Shown: positions 8,359-19,253, counted from the first letter of the stretch. The stretch: DNA of 31,600 nucleotides from Chara braunii (GCA_003427395.1 BFEA01000047.1:2641240-2672839); one strand, 5' to 3'. Program-made: numbers and translations. Notes: generated by a model not told the origin, from the sequence alone.

Positions 8359-10777
8359 ATGAACTCCAGAAGAAGAATGAGAGGACCGGACTCACTGTTA
8401 TTCTATCAGGGGGCTATGCGCCACACCCTGTTTCGTCAACTAGGCCCTTCCCCCTATACACGGCCGACGAGTCATCTCGTAGGGAGGAGGAGTGGGTTGC
8501 TGTCTGATCAGGGGGGCAAGTTGGTGGGCAATGCTCCTCGGTCGAAGGATGAGACTGGGATTTTTGTGGAGGGAAGTGGGGGGGGGGGGGGGGGGGGGAG
8601 CAGCACAGGGACCTTCACAAGGAAGGGGGGTGGTTATAGCAGCCAAGTCATCTGACAGCAGGGAGGTGCAACAAATGCAGGTGGGAAGGAGCAATTACTT
8701 GCTCCCACATTAGAAGAACGGGCGATTCAGGAGACTGTTCAATCAGATGCAGTTGTTCACAAATCAGGAAAGAATGTCCAGAATGTCCAGAATGACCAGA
8801 TTCAGGATTTGGAAATGAAGGAAGGAGATGAGGAGATTCTCACAGAAGAAGAAAGAACAATTGAACAAAAATCAGAAGGGAGGCAAGCTTCGACAACAGG
8901 ATCCAACCAAAATGCAGCATCACCATCTTCATCCTCATCCCACAGTTCTTCTCAACCGTCTTGGTGCAAAAAATCAGAGCCTCTCTTCTCGATAAAACGC
9001 CGTGCAATTGGCCTACCATGCACCCAAGCAGAAGAACTGAAGGTGCCACTACGGAATTTGTCGTCGGTCAGTGCCTACTTCCTCTCTCTCTTCCTCCTCC
9101 CCTCAGAACAGCTGGTCTCGGAGCAAGGAGGGAGGAAGACATTGATAAAGTCTCATCCTACAAACAAGTTGGCTCAGAGGGATGCGATTTATACTAATCA
9201 CACGAGCAATTTGATATTTTATGACGACTGCGCTTACAAGTCAATTGATGATAAACTCAAATGGATTCGTAAACGGCTTGAGACAATGAAGGATAGCTCA
9301 GAGGCGATGTCTGAATTTTTTCTAATACAGCCGGTCTCTCTAGCAGTGTTTACAGTCCTCTGGTTATTTGAACAGGAAAAAAAAAAGGATCAATGGCTCG
9401 AAGTAGTTATTATGGGATAGATCGGAGATCAGAATATACCCCTGGCTGCCCAAGAAGGTAGGGCCGGAACAAAAGACGGAACACTTGATGAAATTTTTTT
9501 ACTGGCTGGAATTCAGGCACATTCCTATCGAGGTGCAAGCAGCATTTATCCACGTTTTTGGACAAGAGTTTAAAATTGTGGATTTTATTGACCCGCTCCC
9601 CACGTACGTTGCCAAGAGAGATGACCATCTAACGTTAGCCTTGGTCTTACCCAAAGATCAGTTATTCTCTTTGGATTATATTATCCCATTCAAGATGGGA
9701 GGTAGGATTTACGAGATTCATACCGCCCACAAATTTCGCCCCTGGTGTTTTAAGTGTAAAGCTTGTGGGCACCTCAACTCGGAATCTGCTTGCCCAATGC
9801 ACCCGCTGCATGCTTCTCCACAAGGACCCAGACTCAAACTGGATCCACAGCGTCCGCACAGATGGGTTCCAACGGTCCAGGGGGGTGAAGGATGGGTGTT
9901 CACTGTCCAGTGGTGAGTTGAATCAAGCTGGTCAGCAGATAGGCTGGTTTTGGGAAGGGAGGGGGGACTTGCGCAAGGTACCACAACTACCTGCAGACTG
10001 GATTTCACCCACGTCCCCTCAGCAAGGCTCACAAGCTTTAAAGGCTGGAAAACCAAAGGTTATTAAGGGTGCACAAAGTGCCGCCCCCCAGCAGGTAGTG
10101 TGTCCCAATCCGGGGCAATCGGCCCAAGCCAACCTTTCGAGGAAGGGGGGACCAAGGTTGGGTCCCTCCGCTGATGTAGCAACTTCTGGATCCCCAGGTG
10201 GAGAGGGTGATAGACAAAAACAGGTGGCTAATCCTAGTAGCAACAACAACAAGAGAGTGTCTGCGGAGAGGGTAAAGGCTGTTGTCAATAGCTCAAGGAA
10301 TATAGGTCCATCGGCAGCGACATACTTACCTCCCATTGGCTCACATCCAGGTAAGGAATGGAAAGAAGTCCTGCCCAAAGCAAGTGGAAATGAAAAGGAG
10401 GACTTGAATTCTGCAAAAATCAATCTACACAATCCAGAGAATCTTCACAATCTGCACAATTTGCACCGTCAGCACAAATGGAACAGGTGTTGCAAACTGC
10501 AAACCAATTTGCTCATTTGGCACAAGTGGAATAAATGGAGGAAAAGGGAGAGATGAAAAGTCTGCATATAGGAGGCGGAGGTTTCTGTTACACCAAAGAC
10601 CAGAATGAGGAGGGAACAGCAAAGAGTTATGGCCCCATGGACATAGACCCCTTCAGGGATGCCTTTGGTATCGAACCCATGAAGGTTGAGCAGGCTGTAG
10701 CACCCCCGCCAGCGCTGGTAGTTGCTAACAAAGAAACGAAACAGATCTGTCCACAGGCCTGCAAACAGAGCTATTAA
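8359..10777 (+). pseudogene. broken LINE ORF1 (Gag-like, zinc knuckle)
   Basis: The pieces shift frame repeatedly: 8809-9420, 9485-about 9790, about 9790-10556, then 10535-10777. The central piece reads WLEFRHIPIEVQAAF ... GQEFKIVDFIDPLPTYVAKR ... LALVLPK, a layout like the DUF4283-type RNA-binding domain of plant LINE ORF1 proteins. It ends in a zinc-knuckle-like RPWCFKCKACGHLN, which continues after a frameshift as QCTRCMLLHK (9750-9840). Such proteins bind the LINE RNA. The N-terminal part is acidic and Ser-rich; the C-terminal part is low-complexity and ends with NLHNPENLHNLHNLH repeats. A 20-odd-base G run (about 8577-8598) lies upstream. No endonuclease or RT follows, so the element is ORF1-only and dead. 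Confidence 0.6.
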
Positions 10778-10889
10778 AGGTAGCACACTGGCTGTTGGTC
10801 AATATGAAGCTCAATTATGCAGGTCTGTCGGATACTGTCTGGGACCAGGTTCATAGGCATCTAATTCCCATGCTTAAAAGCAGCCCCTA

Positions 10890-11840
10890 GTCTCAAGCTA
10901 GTGATGGAACAAGGATCCAAGCAAGGCAGGAATTGGGATAATATTTGTAACCATCTTCTGCATATTGTTTTCACTCGCTTCCATCCACTCAATGAGACTG
11001 GTCTCAATCATGTTTTTAGGGTTTAGGGGGGCCGGACCGGGGGGAACATCGCCGTTACGGGAGTTCCTGCTAATGAAGTTGGTAGGAGCAGCCTCCATTT
11101 GGGGGTCCGAGTTATTACAATCATCATCCACTCCTGGAAGAGCAGCTCGTGGTCCTTTCTGGCTTGCACTTGCCCCGCCCTGCTACCCGTCCCCCTTGTT
11201 CCCCCCCCCCAAGCCATTCCTCTGCAAAATGTCCTGAATATCCTTTTGATATCTTTTGTATCATTAGTGAAGTCCAGTTTCTCTTTCACTGCCTTCCATC
11301 TAGCGGTTAATTCTGTTCAGATGAATGGGTTAGTGGTGTCTGTAAATTCTGCCCCCTCTGTTCATACCCTTTCCATCACATATGTGGAGCGTTTCCACCA
11401 TAGGGCCCAAACGACTGCTCTTCTGCCCAGACTGAATGAATGTGGCGGAACCTGCCCCAAGCCCCAAGCCGCCACATTCATCCACCTGCTGCACACTGGT
11501 ACACCACACATCGGCCCGCGGTGTCAGCACGAAACCCACAGCACTTCGGAGGCCGCCGAATTTGTTTTTTCAACGGCACCCCATGCTGTGCTGCCCCTCA
11601 GAATTTTGCTTGTGGCAACAAAAACTTTCTGCAAGGCTGGGGCCGTGTACTTGCGGTTTAAGTCTATTGTGGGTTGCAGCATGCAGTAGGCGTCTTTGAC
11701 ATTTAGACTGACCAACTGTCTGTTCTTCCGCTGCCCTCTCTGCCCCTCTTGTGACCATTGGCAGCCAGCCAGGACGAAGGTCAGATCTTGAACTGGGGTA
11801 TCTGGATGGAATGCAGCCCATTCCTCTTTATGGTGCAGCA
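10890..11840 (-). pseudogene. unidentified degraded coding region
   Basis: On the minus strand several linked open stretches look protein-like in composition: 11840-11524 (with EEWAAFHPDTPVQDLTFVLA), 11539-11330, 11289-11023 and 11131-10898. They read from high to low coordinates with frame changes between them. I do not recognise a domain. The order and Trp-rich composition suggest a decayed transposon or retroelement protein, but this is inference only. A poly(A) retroelement (11845-11951) sits against its upstream end. Confidence 0.3.
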
Positions 11841-11844
11841 CTCT

Positions 11845-11951
11845 TTTTCCTTTTTTTTTTCTTTTTTTCGTTCTTTTTTTTTTTAACAGACAAGAATGCT
11901 CCAATCTATTCGTGGGGAGTGACACGTGCTGGGAACCGGGCCCAGCATCCC
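11845..11951 (-). mobile_element. double-hairpin retroelement 3' end with poly(A)
   Basis: On the minus strand hairpin 1 is GCTGGG-CCCGGTT-CCCAGC (11946-11928) and hairpin 2 ends at GGAGC (11898). A 3' tail of mainly A follows (T-rich on the given strand, 11845-11884). In hairpin 1 both members of a stem pair differ from the 15781 copy (G-C for A-T), so pairing is kept. Confidence 0.75.
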
Positions 11952-12064
11952 ATAGGAAAAACATATTGGAAAACATCGGGAAAGCGTATATAGGACAAAT
12001 TGAGCTACCGGGCCCATTACCCAGCTTTGGCTGAGAATAGCTACCGTACTCATGCAAGAAAACT

Positions 12065-12209
12065 GAAGACTATGAAAGGGCCAATCCTATGAGAGTTTTC
12101 AGCACCATAAAACAGACCACCATGCGTCTTTCAGCAGAAGACTATGAAAGGGCCAATCCTATGAGAGTTTTCAGCACCATAAAACAGACCACCATAGCGT
12201 CTTTCAGCA
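12065..12209. repeat. 72-bp tandem duplication
   Basis: Two adjacent units (12065-12136, 12137-12209), each GAAGACTATGAAAGGGCCAA through CGTCTTTCAGCAG, differ by a single inserted base. The duplication looks recent. Confidence 0.9.
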
Positions 12210-12601
12210 GCCCAACCATAGGCCTACCTCAACCCTCCTATCCTCGATACATAGCCTCTACCAGGCCTCACACCCCCGACTGCTAGGTGACAAGGTGGCA
12301 CAAACCACCCCAGAACATTCCCCCAACTGCTAGGTTACACGGCGAAGCGATCCGCCCCGGCTCCGGCCTGCGTCNACTAAGTAACAGCTTGCCAATGGCC
12401 ACTGGAAAGTCTGGAATGCCTTCCACCCTCGGCAATTTCCCAGATCTCTCTACCAGGCCTCATGCCCCCACCTAACTCGGGTTACGGGGCAGCACCACAA
12501 AGCCCCANCACCGATCAGCATCGTTCTAGCCTTGACAACCCACAAGGCTGTAGAATCGTTCCTTAGTTACCCAGTCTATTTTGTCAGGGTCTGCTCGTCC
12601 A
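12210..12601. other. no gene; two undetermined bases
   Basis: Contains CTCTACCAGGCCTCA twice (about 12258, about 12450) and CAACTGCTAGGT-like repeats. Undetermined bases occur at 12375 and 12508, so the sequence here is of lower quality. No supportable ORF. Confidence 0.5.
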
Positions 12602-12714
12602 ACTACCGTCTTCACCCGAATAGAACGCCCCGTCATTATACCTGTATTTGGCACAACTTTCAGCCCAGATACGGCGATAATTACCGGGCGTTCTATTCGG
12701 GTGAAGACGGTAGT
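12602..12714. mobile_element. MITE copy 2 (113 bp), perfect terminal inverted repeats
   Basis: The ends are perfect inverted repeats of about 29 bases beginning ACTACCGTCTTCACCC. The inner part is also imperfectly self-complementary, so a single strand would fold into one long hairpin. No ORF. The transposase that would move it is not in the window. No convincing target duplication is visible. Confidence 0.95.
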
Positions 12715-13127
12715 CTGTTGATCTCATTGTTGTTATTATTGGTGTTCTTGTTGTTCAACTCTTATCACTGCTGTCCGGTCCAAGTTCCTCTCGAAAAGTG
12801 GTAGGGTAATGGTCCTCATTGCTGGTCACACTGAGGTAGGATAGTAGGGACAGGGGGTACGTTAGGAGTATCGACGCGAGGATGGGATGGGAGGTAGCCT
12901 CGTCTTCTCAGGGCAACCATGGCCGACTGCTCCCAGTGATCACCGTGCCCAGTAACTGGCCTCTACAACACCCTGTACTTTTATGTGTGTGTGGGGGGGG
13001 GGGGGGGGACACTGGTTTTAGCCCTTCAGTTTTGTTTTATTTTACTTTTTCAAGAAAACTGCGTGCACCCGGAGCCTGCTTAACAAGGTGATATGAACAT
13101 TCCCGTTAAGCGGGGCCAGAATTGAAG
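12715..13127. other. no gene; poly(G) run
   Basis: No gene seen. GTGTGTGTGG followed by a run of about 17 G lies at about 12983-13009. Confidence 0.5.
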
Positions 13128-13183
13128 GCTCCATCTATTGGTGGAGAGCAGCACCTGCTGGAAATGGGGTCGAGCGTCCCTAT
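13128..13183 (-). mobile_element. double-hairpin 3' module
   Basis: On the minus strand this reads GGGACGCTCGACCCCATTTC then CAGCAGGTGCTGCTCTCC and ends CCAATAGATGGAGC. Hairpin 1 has one mismatched pair (C-C) but keeps the 7-base loop length. Hairpin 2 is GCTCTCC/GGAGC. No long A tail. Confidence 0.65.
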
Positions 13184-13755
13184 ACATGTCAAAACCAATT
13201 GTGTAGTAGAGAAGCCCATATTTACAGACACGACTGGCATTGCCAGTATTTCCTGAGATGTCGCCGACGTGGCAATCTATGCTTGACTGTGGCTCTTGTG
13301 TTCTGATTCTGGAGAAGGTTCGGGGCACTCGCCCCTCTGTGACTTAGGACTTCAAGTCCCGATCTCTTTATCCCTGTCATTTCTAAGTTCCTTTTCAATT
13401 CTGGCTCAATCATGTATAGCCTGTCATCCCCAACCGCCCCTTAAACCACCAGTACCTTTCCCCGCGTGAAAAAAAAAATTGCGCCAGTATATATAGAAGC
13501 CAAGCGGGAAAGGGCAGCCATTGATAAATCTCATCGGCCGCCAGTTTTTCGTTTCGGGCCTCGGAAACTGCCTGCAGCCGATATACGGGAAAGATACTGG
13601 TGGTTTAACGTCAGGACAATTGTCATTATTATTATTCTTTTTTCTTTTTTCTTTTTTTTTCTTTTTATTTAACTGCTGAAATTTCATTACCAATAATTGT
13701 TGAGGGCGGGGTCCTCACAGTCTACCCGGAATAATGGATCGTCTGGGAGCGTTAC
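13184..13755. other. no gene seen
   Basis: No recognisable gene. A T-rich tract lies at 13636-13670 (possible tail of a minus-strand insertion). Confidence 0.5.
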
Positions 13756-13859
13756 CCGGGGCAAGGTCCCACTTGCGCAAATTAGGAGATTTTGGCCGTT
13801 GATCTTTGCTATCTACGGTCAGTATCTCTTAATTCGTGCAAGTGGGACCTAGCCCCCGG
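13756..13859. mobile_element. foldback element A (about 104 bp)
   Basis: Left arm CCGGGGCAAGGTCCCACTTG and onward pairs with right arm CAAGTGGGACCTAGCCCCCGG over about 35 bases with few mismatches. No coding capacity. Together with its margins (13751-13878) it is flanked by TCTGGGAGC on both sides (13742-13750, 13879-13887). That could be a 9-bp target duplication of a Mutator-type element, although the margins themselves are not inverted repeats. Confidence 0.8.
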
Positions 13860-13893
13860 AAAAATTCAGACATTGCCTCTGGGAGCAGAATAA

Positions 13894-13984
13894 TGAATAT
13901 TTATCAAATGACAAAACCAACATTATTGTTCTGTTTGCAACTTTGCATATGCACTGTTGATTTTGTCATTTGATAAATATTCAT
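13894..13984. mobile_element. foldback element B (91 bp)
   Basis: Arms of 29 bases (13894-13922 and 13956-13984), beginning ATGAATATTTATCAAATGAC, match in 28 of 29 positions when inverted. The 33-base centre is AT-rich and holds GCATATGC. It is a MITE or foldback remnant with no ORF. Confidence 0.9.
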
Positions 13985-14225
13985 CCTGGCCATCAGGAGC
14001 AGGCTTCCCCACCTCGGCCCCCTTCTTTCATCCCACCCAGCCCCTCCCCCAAAGCCCAGGTTACACAGCTCAGTAACAGATCCTTGTCGCTCACCTAACT
14101 CCACATATATCCCCATTCTCTCATACCATCTAGCCCCTTGTCCAACGAGCTAGAACACTTTTACGACCACCACACCCCGGCCCATCACTGCTTCCTTATT
14201 ATCATGTGTCTGTAGTATCATGTCG

Positions 14226-14428
14226 GTACGTGAGGAGTAGGCTAACCCCATCTGGCACCCAGGTCTGGGCGAAGAGGCTCAATACTCATTTCCCACCTCC
14301 TCAAGGTTATGTACCCAATGGGACGCTGGACCCGGTTTCCAGCGGGTGCAGTTCCCCACCAATAGATTGGAGCCTGAAAAGAAAAAGAAAAAGAAAAAAA
14401 ATTGTACGTGAGGAGTAGGCTAACCCCA
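14226..14428 (+). mobile_element. complete short retroelement (153 bp) with 25-bp target duplication
   Basis: The 25-base sequence GTACGTGAGGAGTAGGCTAA plus CCCCA occurs exactly at 14226-14250 and 14404-14428. Between them lies a 153-base insert (14251-14403) that ends with the double-hairpin 3' module (hairpin 1 GCTGGA-CCCGGTT-TCCAGC at 14325-14343; the hairpin 2 region ends CCAATAGATTGGAGC) and an A-rich AAAAAG-repeat tail. A target duplication this long together with an A tail means insertion by target-primed reverse transcription using a LINE enzyme. The 5' part starts TCTGGCACCCAGGTCTGGGC and has no clear Pol III A box, so it is either a SINE without a tRNA head or a 5'-truncated LINE. 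Confidence 0.85.
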
Positions 14429-15780
14429 CCTACAATCCCCCTTCTTTTGGCTCACCCCGCCCCTCCCATAAAAAGACGTTGCGAGAATTAGTGACCGGGT
14501 CCTGACCGCTAGCCTAACTCCAACCGGCAATCCCCCTTCGCTCATCCTGCCTGGGGCCTTGCCACGAAAGAGCCATACTGCTGCATTCACGAACCTATCC
14601 CCCACACTAGACCCTGCCTCATCCCCTGCTACCCAGCCTATCCTGTGGCCGAAGTAGGCTGTGCCGGGCTGGCAGGCAAGTGCGTGGCATGTCAGACTAA
14701 AACCTATTCAGCATGCGCAGGAGAGGTCAAACCACCAGTACTTGGCCCAGCTATCGGCCGCGGAAAAAAAAGGAGTAGAAACGTTTCTAGTCGGATCGAT
14801 TTGGGCGCTCCTGTAGTAGCCCGTACGTTTCCTAAATCGTGGCGCGTTAACGGGCATGACGACCTCCCGGCCAATGCCGCTTTCTTGTAGGCCCTGGAAA
14901 ACTCGATACAGGGGTATGCCAAGGATTTTAGGAAAAACTGGTGTTTAGAGTAGGTTCTAGGCCAGAATTGGAATCTCTGTGCATGTCCCAAGATTTGACC
15001 GGGCTATGGTAATATTCCAGATGATCGGGATGGTACATTTTGGGGTGGGGTTCGCATGCGGGTCAAAACGGGTTCGGCAAGCGATGGAATGAAGTGTGGG
15101 GGGAAGGGTGAGCGCTTTCGATTGAGCAAGGGACGGGTGCGAGCACTCGACTGAAGCAGGGTGGGTGGGTCTGACAAGGGAGGGGCTTCAGTGAAAAGGA
15201 AGTCAGGTCAAACGCTTGACCTGCGAAAGAACTTAGCACAGGTTTGGTGGCATTGCGGACGGAGGTAGTGTAGTTTTCGAGATTTGATCACCTGACCTGT
15301 GGGCTTTTGTCATGGGAGTTGACTGACAGTTGACCAGCCGTACGCTGCCAAATCAGATCGAACTGCGGATTGCCTTCTATTGCCCGAGACGTTCATCCAT
15401 GGCTATTTTCGGATCACTGACGAATGAGCGCGGAAATGGGAAGGTCCAAAAAATGGGCGGTTGGTCGAGCTGGGACTAAGGGTGCCTGCTGCGGTACTGG
15501 GAATGCGGGTATATATTTGGGTGTCAGGATTTGAACCGAGAATAAAGACAGGTGCATACAGGGATTACTCCGGGACCACGGAACTTAATCACAAATATTC
15601 AACGAAGAATCAACAGGGGTAGTACCGATGAGTTTCGCAGCGGTTACCAGGCCGAAGCTATAGGACGAGTTAATCATCCCGAATCCCCCCTGATGATGTT
15701 GCTAGCTAATGGCAACTGAAATTAGTAGGGAATGGCCAGGCGCTTCCATCTATTTTGACTATGACGATGAGGAAAGAGGT
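14429..15780. other. no gene seen
   Basis: About 1.35 kb of mixed DNA. Short open frames (for example 14645-14890) lack recognisable domains. AACCCCACCTACAATCCCCC and CTAACTCCAACCGGCAATCC are loosely repeated just after the retroelement, suggesting an older duplicated segment. Confidence 0.5.
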
Positions 15781-15851
15781 ATTTAAGGGACGCTGGACCC
15801 GGTTTCCAGCAGGGGATGCTCCCCACCAATAGATGGAGCGGATTCTCTTAT

Positions 15852-15891
<40 letters not shown>
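15773..15891 (+). mobile_element. 5'-truncated double-hairpin retroelement, 8-bp target duplication
   Basis: AAAGAGGT precedes the insert (15773-15780) and follows its A tail (about 15884-15891). The insert holds little more than the module: hairpin 1 GCTGGA-CCCGGTT-TCCAGC (15792-15810), hairpin 2 GCTCC/GGAGC (15818-15839), a short AT linker and about 30 A. It shows that the module alone at the 3' end is retained when the 5' end is lost. Confidence 0.75.
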
Positions 15892-16903
15892 TGGACGACA
15901 CCATAGGCTGCTGTGGAATGCCATGGCTCGCTATGGTCTACGTGTTGTAACGATCTATCTTGTTGTATCAAATCGAGATCTGTTCACGCATTTGTACCGT
16001 GACTACCACCGTTATGTGTGCACGCACATTTGGTCAGATCTCTCTGACTCTTGCTCTTCTCATCTCATCTCATCAGTGCCGAGAAGGGGACAGCTACAAT
16101 TTTGAGAAAGCAGGGGGGGGGAAGCAAAAGGTGTATCGTTCGTTCCCTGTTGTCACTTTGGACAACGGAAAAACCTCATGTCACATATACCCGTTCGAAA
16201 CAAGGGAGGCGCAAAATACAAAAATGCTGAGAAAAAAGAAAACTCCATCCAAAAAACAAAATCAATTCTTACCTCCGATTGACAGGTTGTTCTTTCATCA
16301 AGTTCGGCGCTTATCTGCCCAAAACACCGGGGGCATACACGTAGGATGGCGAAGGTCGGCGATGGTGGGGTTACGTGTCTCGCACAGCTCCAGTCCGAAG
16401 AAGCAGAAGCAAGGTCTTCGATTCACTATTCTATGCTTCTCCACGAGGCACGGAGGCAAACCCTTACCGCAGATGCTGATCTTCTCCACGAGCAACGTCT
16501 TCGATTCACTGTTCTACGTTTTGAACACATCGTTTGTGGCCAAAAAGAGGCTATGGGGGGCTCATGAGAAGGCAAAAACAAAGAGTAGATCCCGAACGAC
16601 GACTTTCATAGGGGAAGAAATATCATTCGCAATTTCGCCCACACGCGGCCGATGATCGTTATAAAGGAAGAGGGATATGGAGGGGCTAATTAGACTCATT
16701 CCTAACAATGAAACAGGGAGGTTCGGGACAGAGATAAATTATTGGGAGTACGTGATCATTCCACCAAATTTATACCCTCGTACAAAAACAAGTAAGGGGA
16801 GAGATAGGGCAAAATCTTTCGAGCCGTCGAACGTTTTTGCGCATGCATGATGAACTCAGACAATGTTGTTGTGGAACAAGAAAGCAGACATACAGTAGTA
16901 GTG
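15892..16903. other. no recognisable gene
   Basis: A 231-codon open frame (15960-16655, plus) shows no domain I recognise. TCTTCGATTCACT occurs at 16415 and 16498 and CTTCTCCACGAG at about 16437 and 16480, so part of the open frame is duplicated sequence. I do not call it a gene. Confidence 0.5.
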
Positions 16904-17013
16904 ACTACCGTCTTCCCCCGAACATAGCATCCTGATAATCACGTATACAAGCGACGTTTCCGGTCTGGTACAGCCATAATGAGGGTGCGTTGTGGTCGGG
17001 GGGAGACGGCAGT
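16904..17013. mobile_element. MITE copy 3 (110 bp, divergent)
   Basis: Ends are ACTACCGTCTTCCCCCGA and its inverted partner TCGGGGGGAGACGGCAGT. It has the same terminal motif and nearly the same length as copies 1 and 2. The centre is diverged. No ORF. Confidence 0.75.
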
Positions 17014-17425
17014 ATCAGAATTTGCGAGTGTGTCGTCGACATTTGAGGGGAATAAGGTGCAGAAGTAGGAATGTCGCAGGGGACTCAAGGATAGAAAGGA
17101 TGGATAGAAAGGACTGCAGCCACTGCAGATCAAGTGGCCCACTTGGCGCATTGGTCCCAATGGTTGAGAGTCAGACAGGATGTGTACAGCATATAGATCG
17201 ACAGGCGACCGCGAACGCTATCGACAGGCAACCGGGAACGGTGTGTGTCTCCTGGATTTGGGATATATATACATATATATATGCCGGTACACACCTTGCT
17301 GCCCACCCCCCGTCGTATCATTGATTCACAGCGCCTAGGGCTCTGAAGGGATTGTTGCTGCCTTTTCTGTTCATGCTGCATACATCTTGTAACTGCTCGC
17401 AGATGTTGAGTGACTGGACTGTGGG
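17014..17425. other. no gene seen
   Basis: Contains a short TATATA tract (about 17265-17282) and small repeats (CGACAGGCGACCG/CGACAGGCAACCG). Nothing else recognised. Confidence 0.5.
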
Positions 17426-17490
17426 CCCCCAGAATAGATGGAGCACAAGAGTATTCTTATGTGGGAAAAAAAAAAAAAAAAAAAAAAAAA
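17426..17490 (+). mobile_element. remnant of double-hairpin module with poly(A)
   Basis: CCCCAGAATAGATGGAGC matches the 3' end of hairpin 2 and is followed, after 20 bases, by an A run (17466-17490). Confidence 0.5.
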
Positions 17491-17624
17491 CAAAGTGCCA
17501 GTGCATAGGCCGGGCACCCAACTTGTGCCCGGATACACGCCCACATGCCCAGCCAAACATGACCCCCCGGCCAGGGGTCCAGGCAGCTCCAGCACCCCAA
17601 TTAAAAAAAAAAAAAAAAAAAAAA
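17491..17624 (+). mobile_element. GC-rich short retroelement-like segment with poly(A)
   Basis: Sequence between two A runs. It holds a perfect 8-bp hairpin CCGGGCAC/GTGCCCGG (17510-17532), a GC-rich body (CCCCCCGGCCAGGGGTCC) and a terminal A tract (about 17603-17624). The layout (GC-rich body, A tail) resembles the 19389-19527 insertion, but I see no target duplication. Confidence 0.4.
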
Positions 17625-18254
17625 ACTTCCAGGGAAAGAAAAAAAAAATGTTGCATAGAATTGCAATGCAAACGACTTTTGACTGAGGGTCACATCAGAA
17701 TTCCTCACGGAATTGACGATAAAAAAGGAAATATTCAAAATAACAGAATCGGACTATGGCATGCCCCTTTACACCCCTCTAGCCCCTTTCAAACAAATTT
17801 ATACCCCCCTTTCTCCCTCCTTGACAGGCAACACCCGAAAAAAGAAGAAAAGAGCCCACCCGACGAAATTGGGCTCCTTGGGGCATGTGTGGAAAACCTC
17901 CACCGCCAAAAAAGAACAAAAGAAAAAAAAATGACCCCAGTTATTCACTTTTCGGTCATGCCTGGATACCCGGGTGTCAGACCCCCCCTGCGACGTGCCC
18001 CGGGTGGCCGACCCGTGCTGCACACGGCCGGTAGTAAAATTCCTAGGGGGCTAAATTGACAGGCTTGTCGCATACCAAACTGGATGAACTCCAGACAACT
18101 GGAAGCATCGTGAAGAAGGGATGGATTAGACGAAGCTCGACGAAGCTCCTCTACGTGCGGTGCGCATGTTCTGTCCATGCTGCACGAGGAGGAGGGCAAG
18201 TTTTTTATGTGCATTGACTATAAGGACTACTACACGCAATCACCATGACAAACA
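17625..18254. other. no gene seen
   Basis: Low-complexity A-rich patches and a GC-rich stretch. A short reading KFFMCIDYKDYY at about 18200-18235 could be a relic of a Ty3/gypsy RT, but it is too short to call. Confidence 0.45.
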
Positions 18255-18479
18255 CAGAACCCCTACTACAGGCCTATCTTGAAAACCCACAATAACGTAC
18301 CACACTACAAGACAACCAATTCCTGTGTTATTTCAAAGATGGAACACACACTGACCTACACAGTTGAGAGAGGAAAGCGCAGATATGCTCTTACCGTCAC
18401 TCCTAGCTGTTAACACAGGTGGATTGTTAAGAAAAAGCACAGATCCCCTACTACAGGTCTATGTTGAAAACCCACAATA
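18255..18479. repeat. 40-bp direct repeats, 185 bp apart
   Basis: CCCCTACTACAGG...GAAAACCCACAATA occurs at 18255-18294 and 18440-18479 with about four mismatches. They may be remnants of small terminal repeats or an old tandem duplication. Confidence 0.75.
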
Positions 18480-19253
18480 GCACACTGGAGTGCAATGACC
18501 CGCACAATTGCAGTCCGAGCTTTCGGCAGTCTTGTAACTATCGCCATCTGCTGCTCTCGTTTGCTGAAGATTTCCGAGAGTTTTGCTGAATTGCCCGTGT
18601 CAAAGACTATACGCGACACTTGCTATGCCCGTAAACTAACTTCACTCTCACGTTTTTTTTTGTGTGTGTCCCAGGAGAGGTCAAAAAGGTGTACAGATAG
18701 AGGTAGCAATGGAGCTGGACAAGCTTAGAAGGAAGTCTGCCACATACAAGGGCAAAAGTAGAATTTGGGGGAGACCCAGTGCCATTTTCCGGCGACTCGG
18801 GTAGGCCTGGAATGGTCGGGTACCCTTAAACCAGTGGATGTAGAAGAATGCACACGTAACAATGCACATAGTCACCGAGTAGTGAAAAAGCCAAATGGCT
18901 AGATTGATGAAGATACATGGGAAGTAGTAACAGCCCAGCCGAACTATCCGTCTAACCCAATAGTCCGCCAGCTGCCCGTCAATCCGCCGCCGGACTATTC
19001 ATCCTTTGGCCAACCCAAGAGGAGTCGCTTTTTTTTTTTCTGCTAATGAGGAATCCCTTTTTTCAGCGACCCCAAAAACAGGACCAAAGGAGCACGCGGA
19101 AACAGGCTCGGAAACCTGCACATCCAAAAAGAGACCCTAGTCAGTCTCTATGTCCTACAGAGTCGGTCAAAGGCCGCAGAAGCCTATGCTCCAGTCTGAG
19201 AAACGTTGCTATACTGAGAAATTGTGAGAACAAAAAGAAAAGAAAAAAAAGAG
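18480..19253. other. no gene seen
   Basis: No supportable gene. A T run at 18653-18661 and another at 19029-19039. Short frames show no domains. Confidence 0.5.

Noticed and set aside
17352-18059. 235-codon plus-strand open frame
   Set aside because: It runs through two poly(A) tracts and retroelement pieces, so it is not a natural gene.
18186-18250. KFFMCIDYKDYY, reminiscent of Ty3/gypsy RT (CIDYR motif)
   Set aside because: About 20 residues only, with no neighbouring RT motifs.
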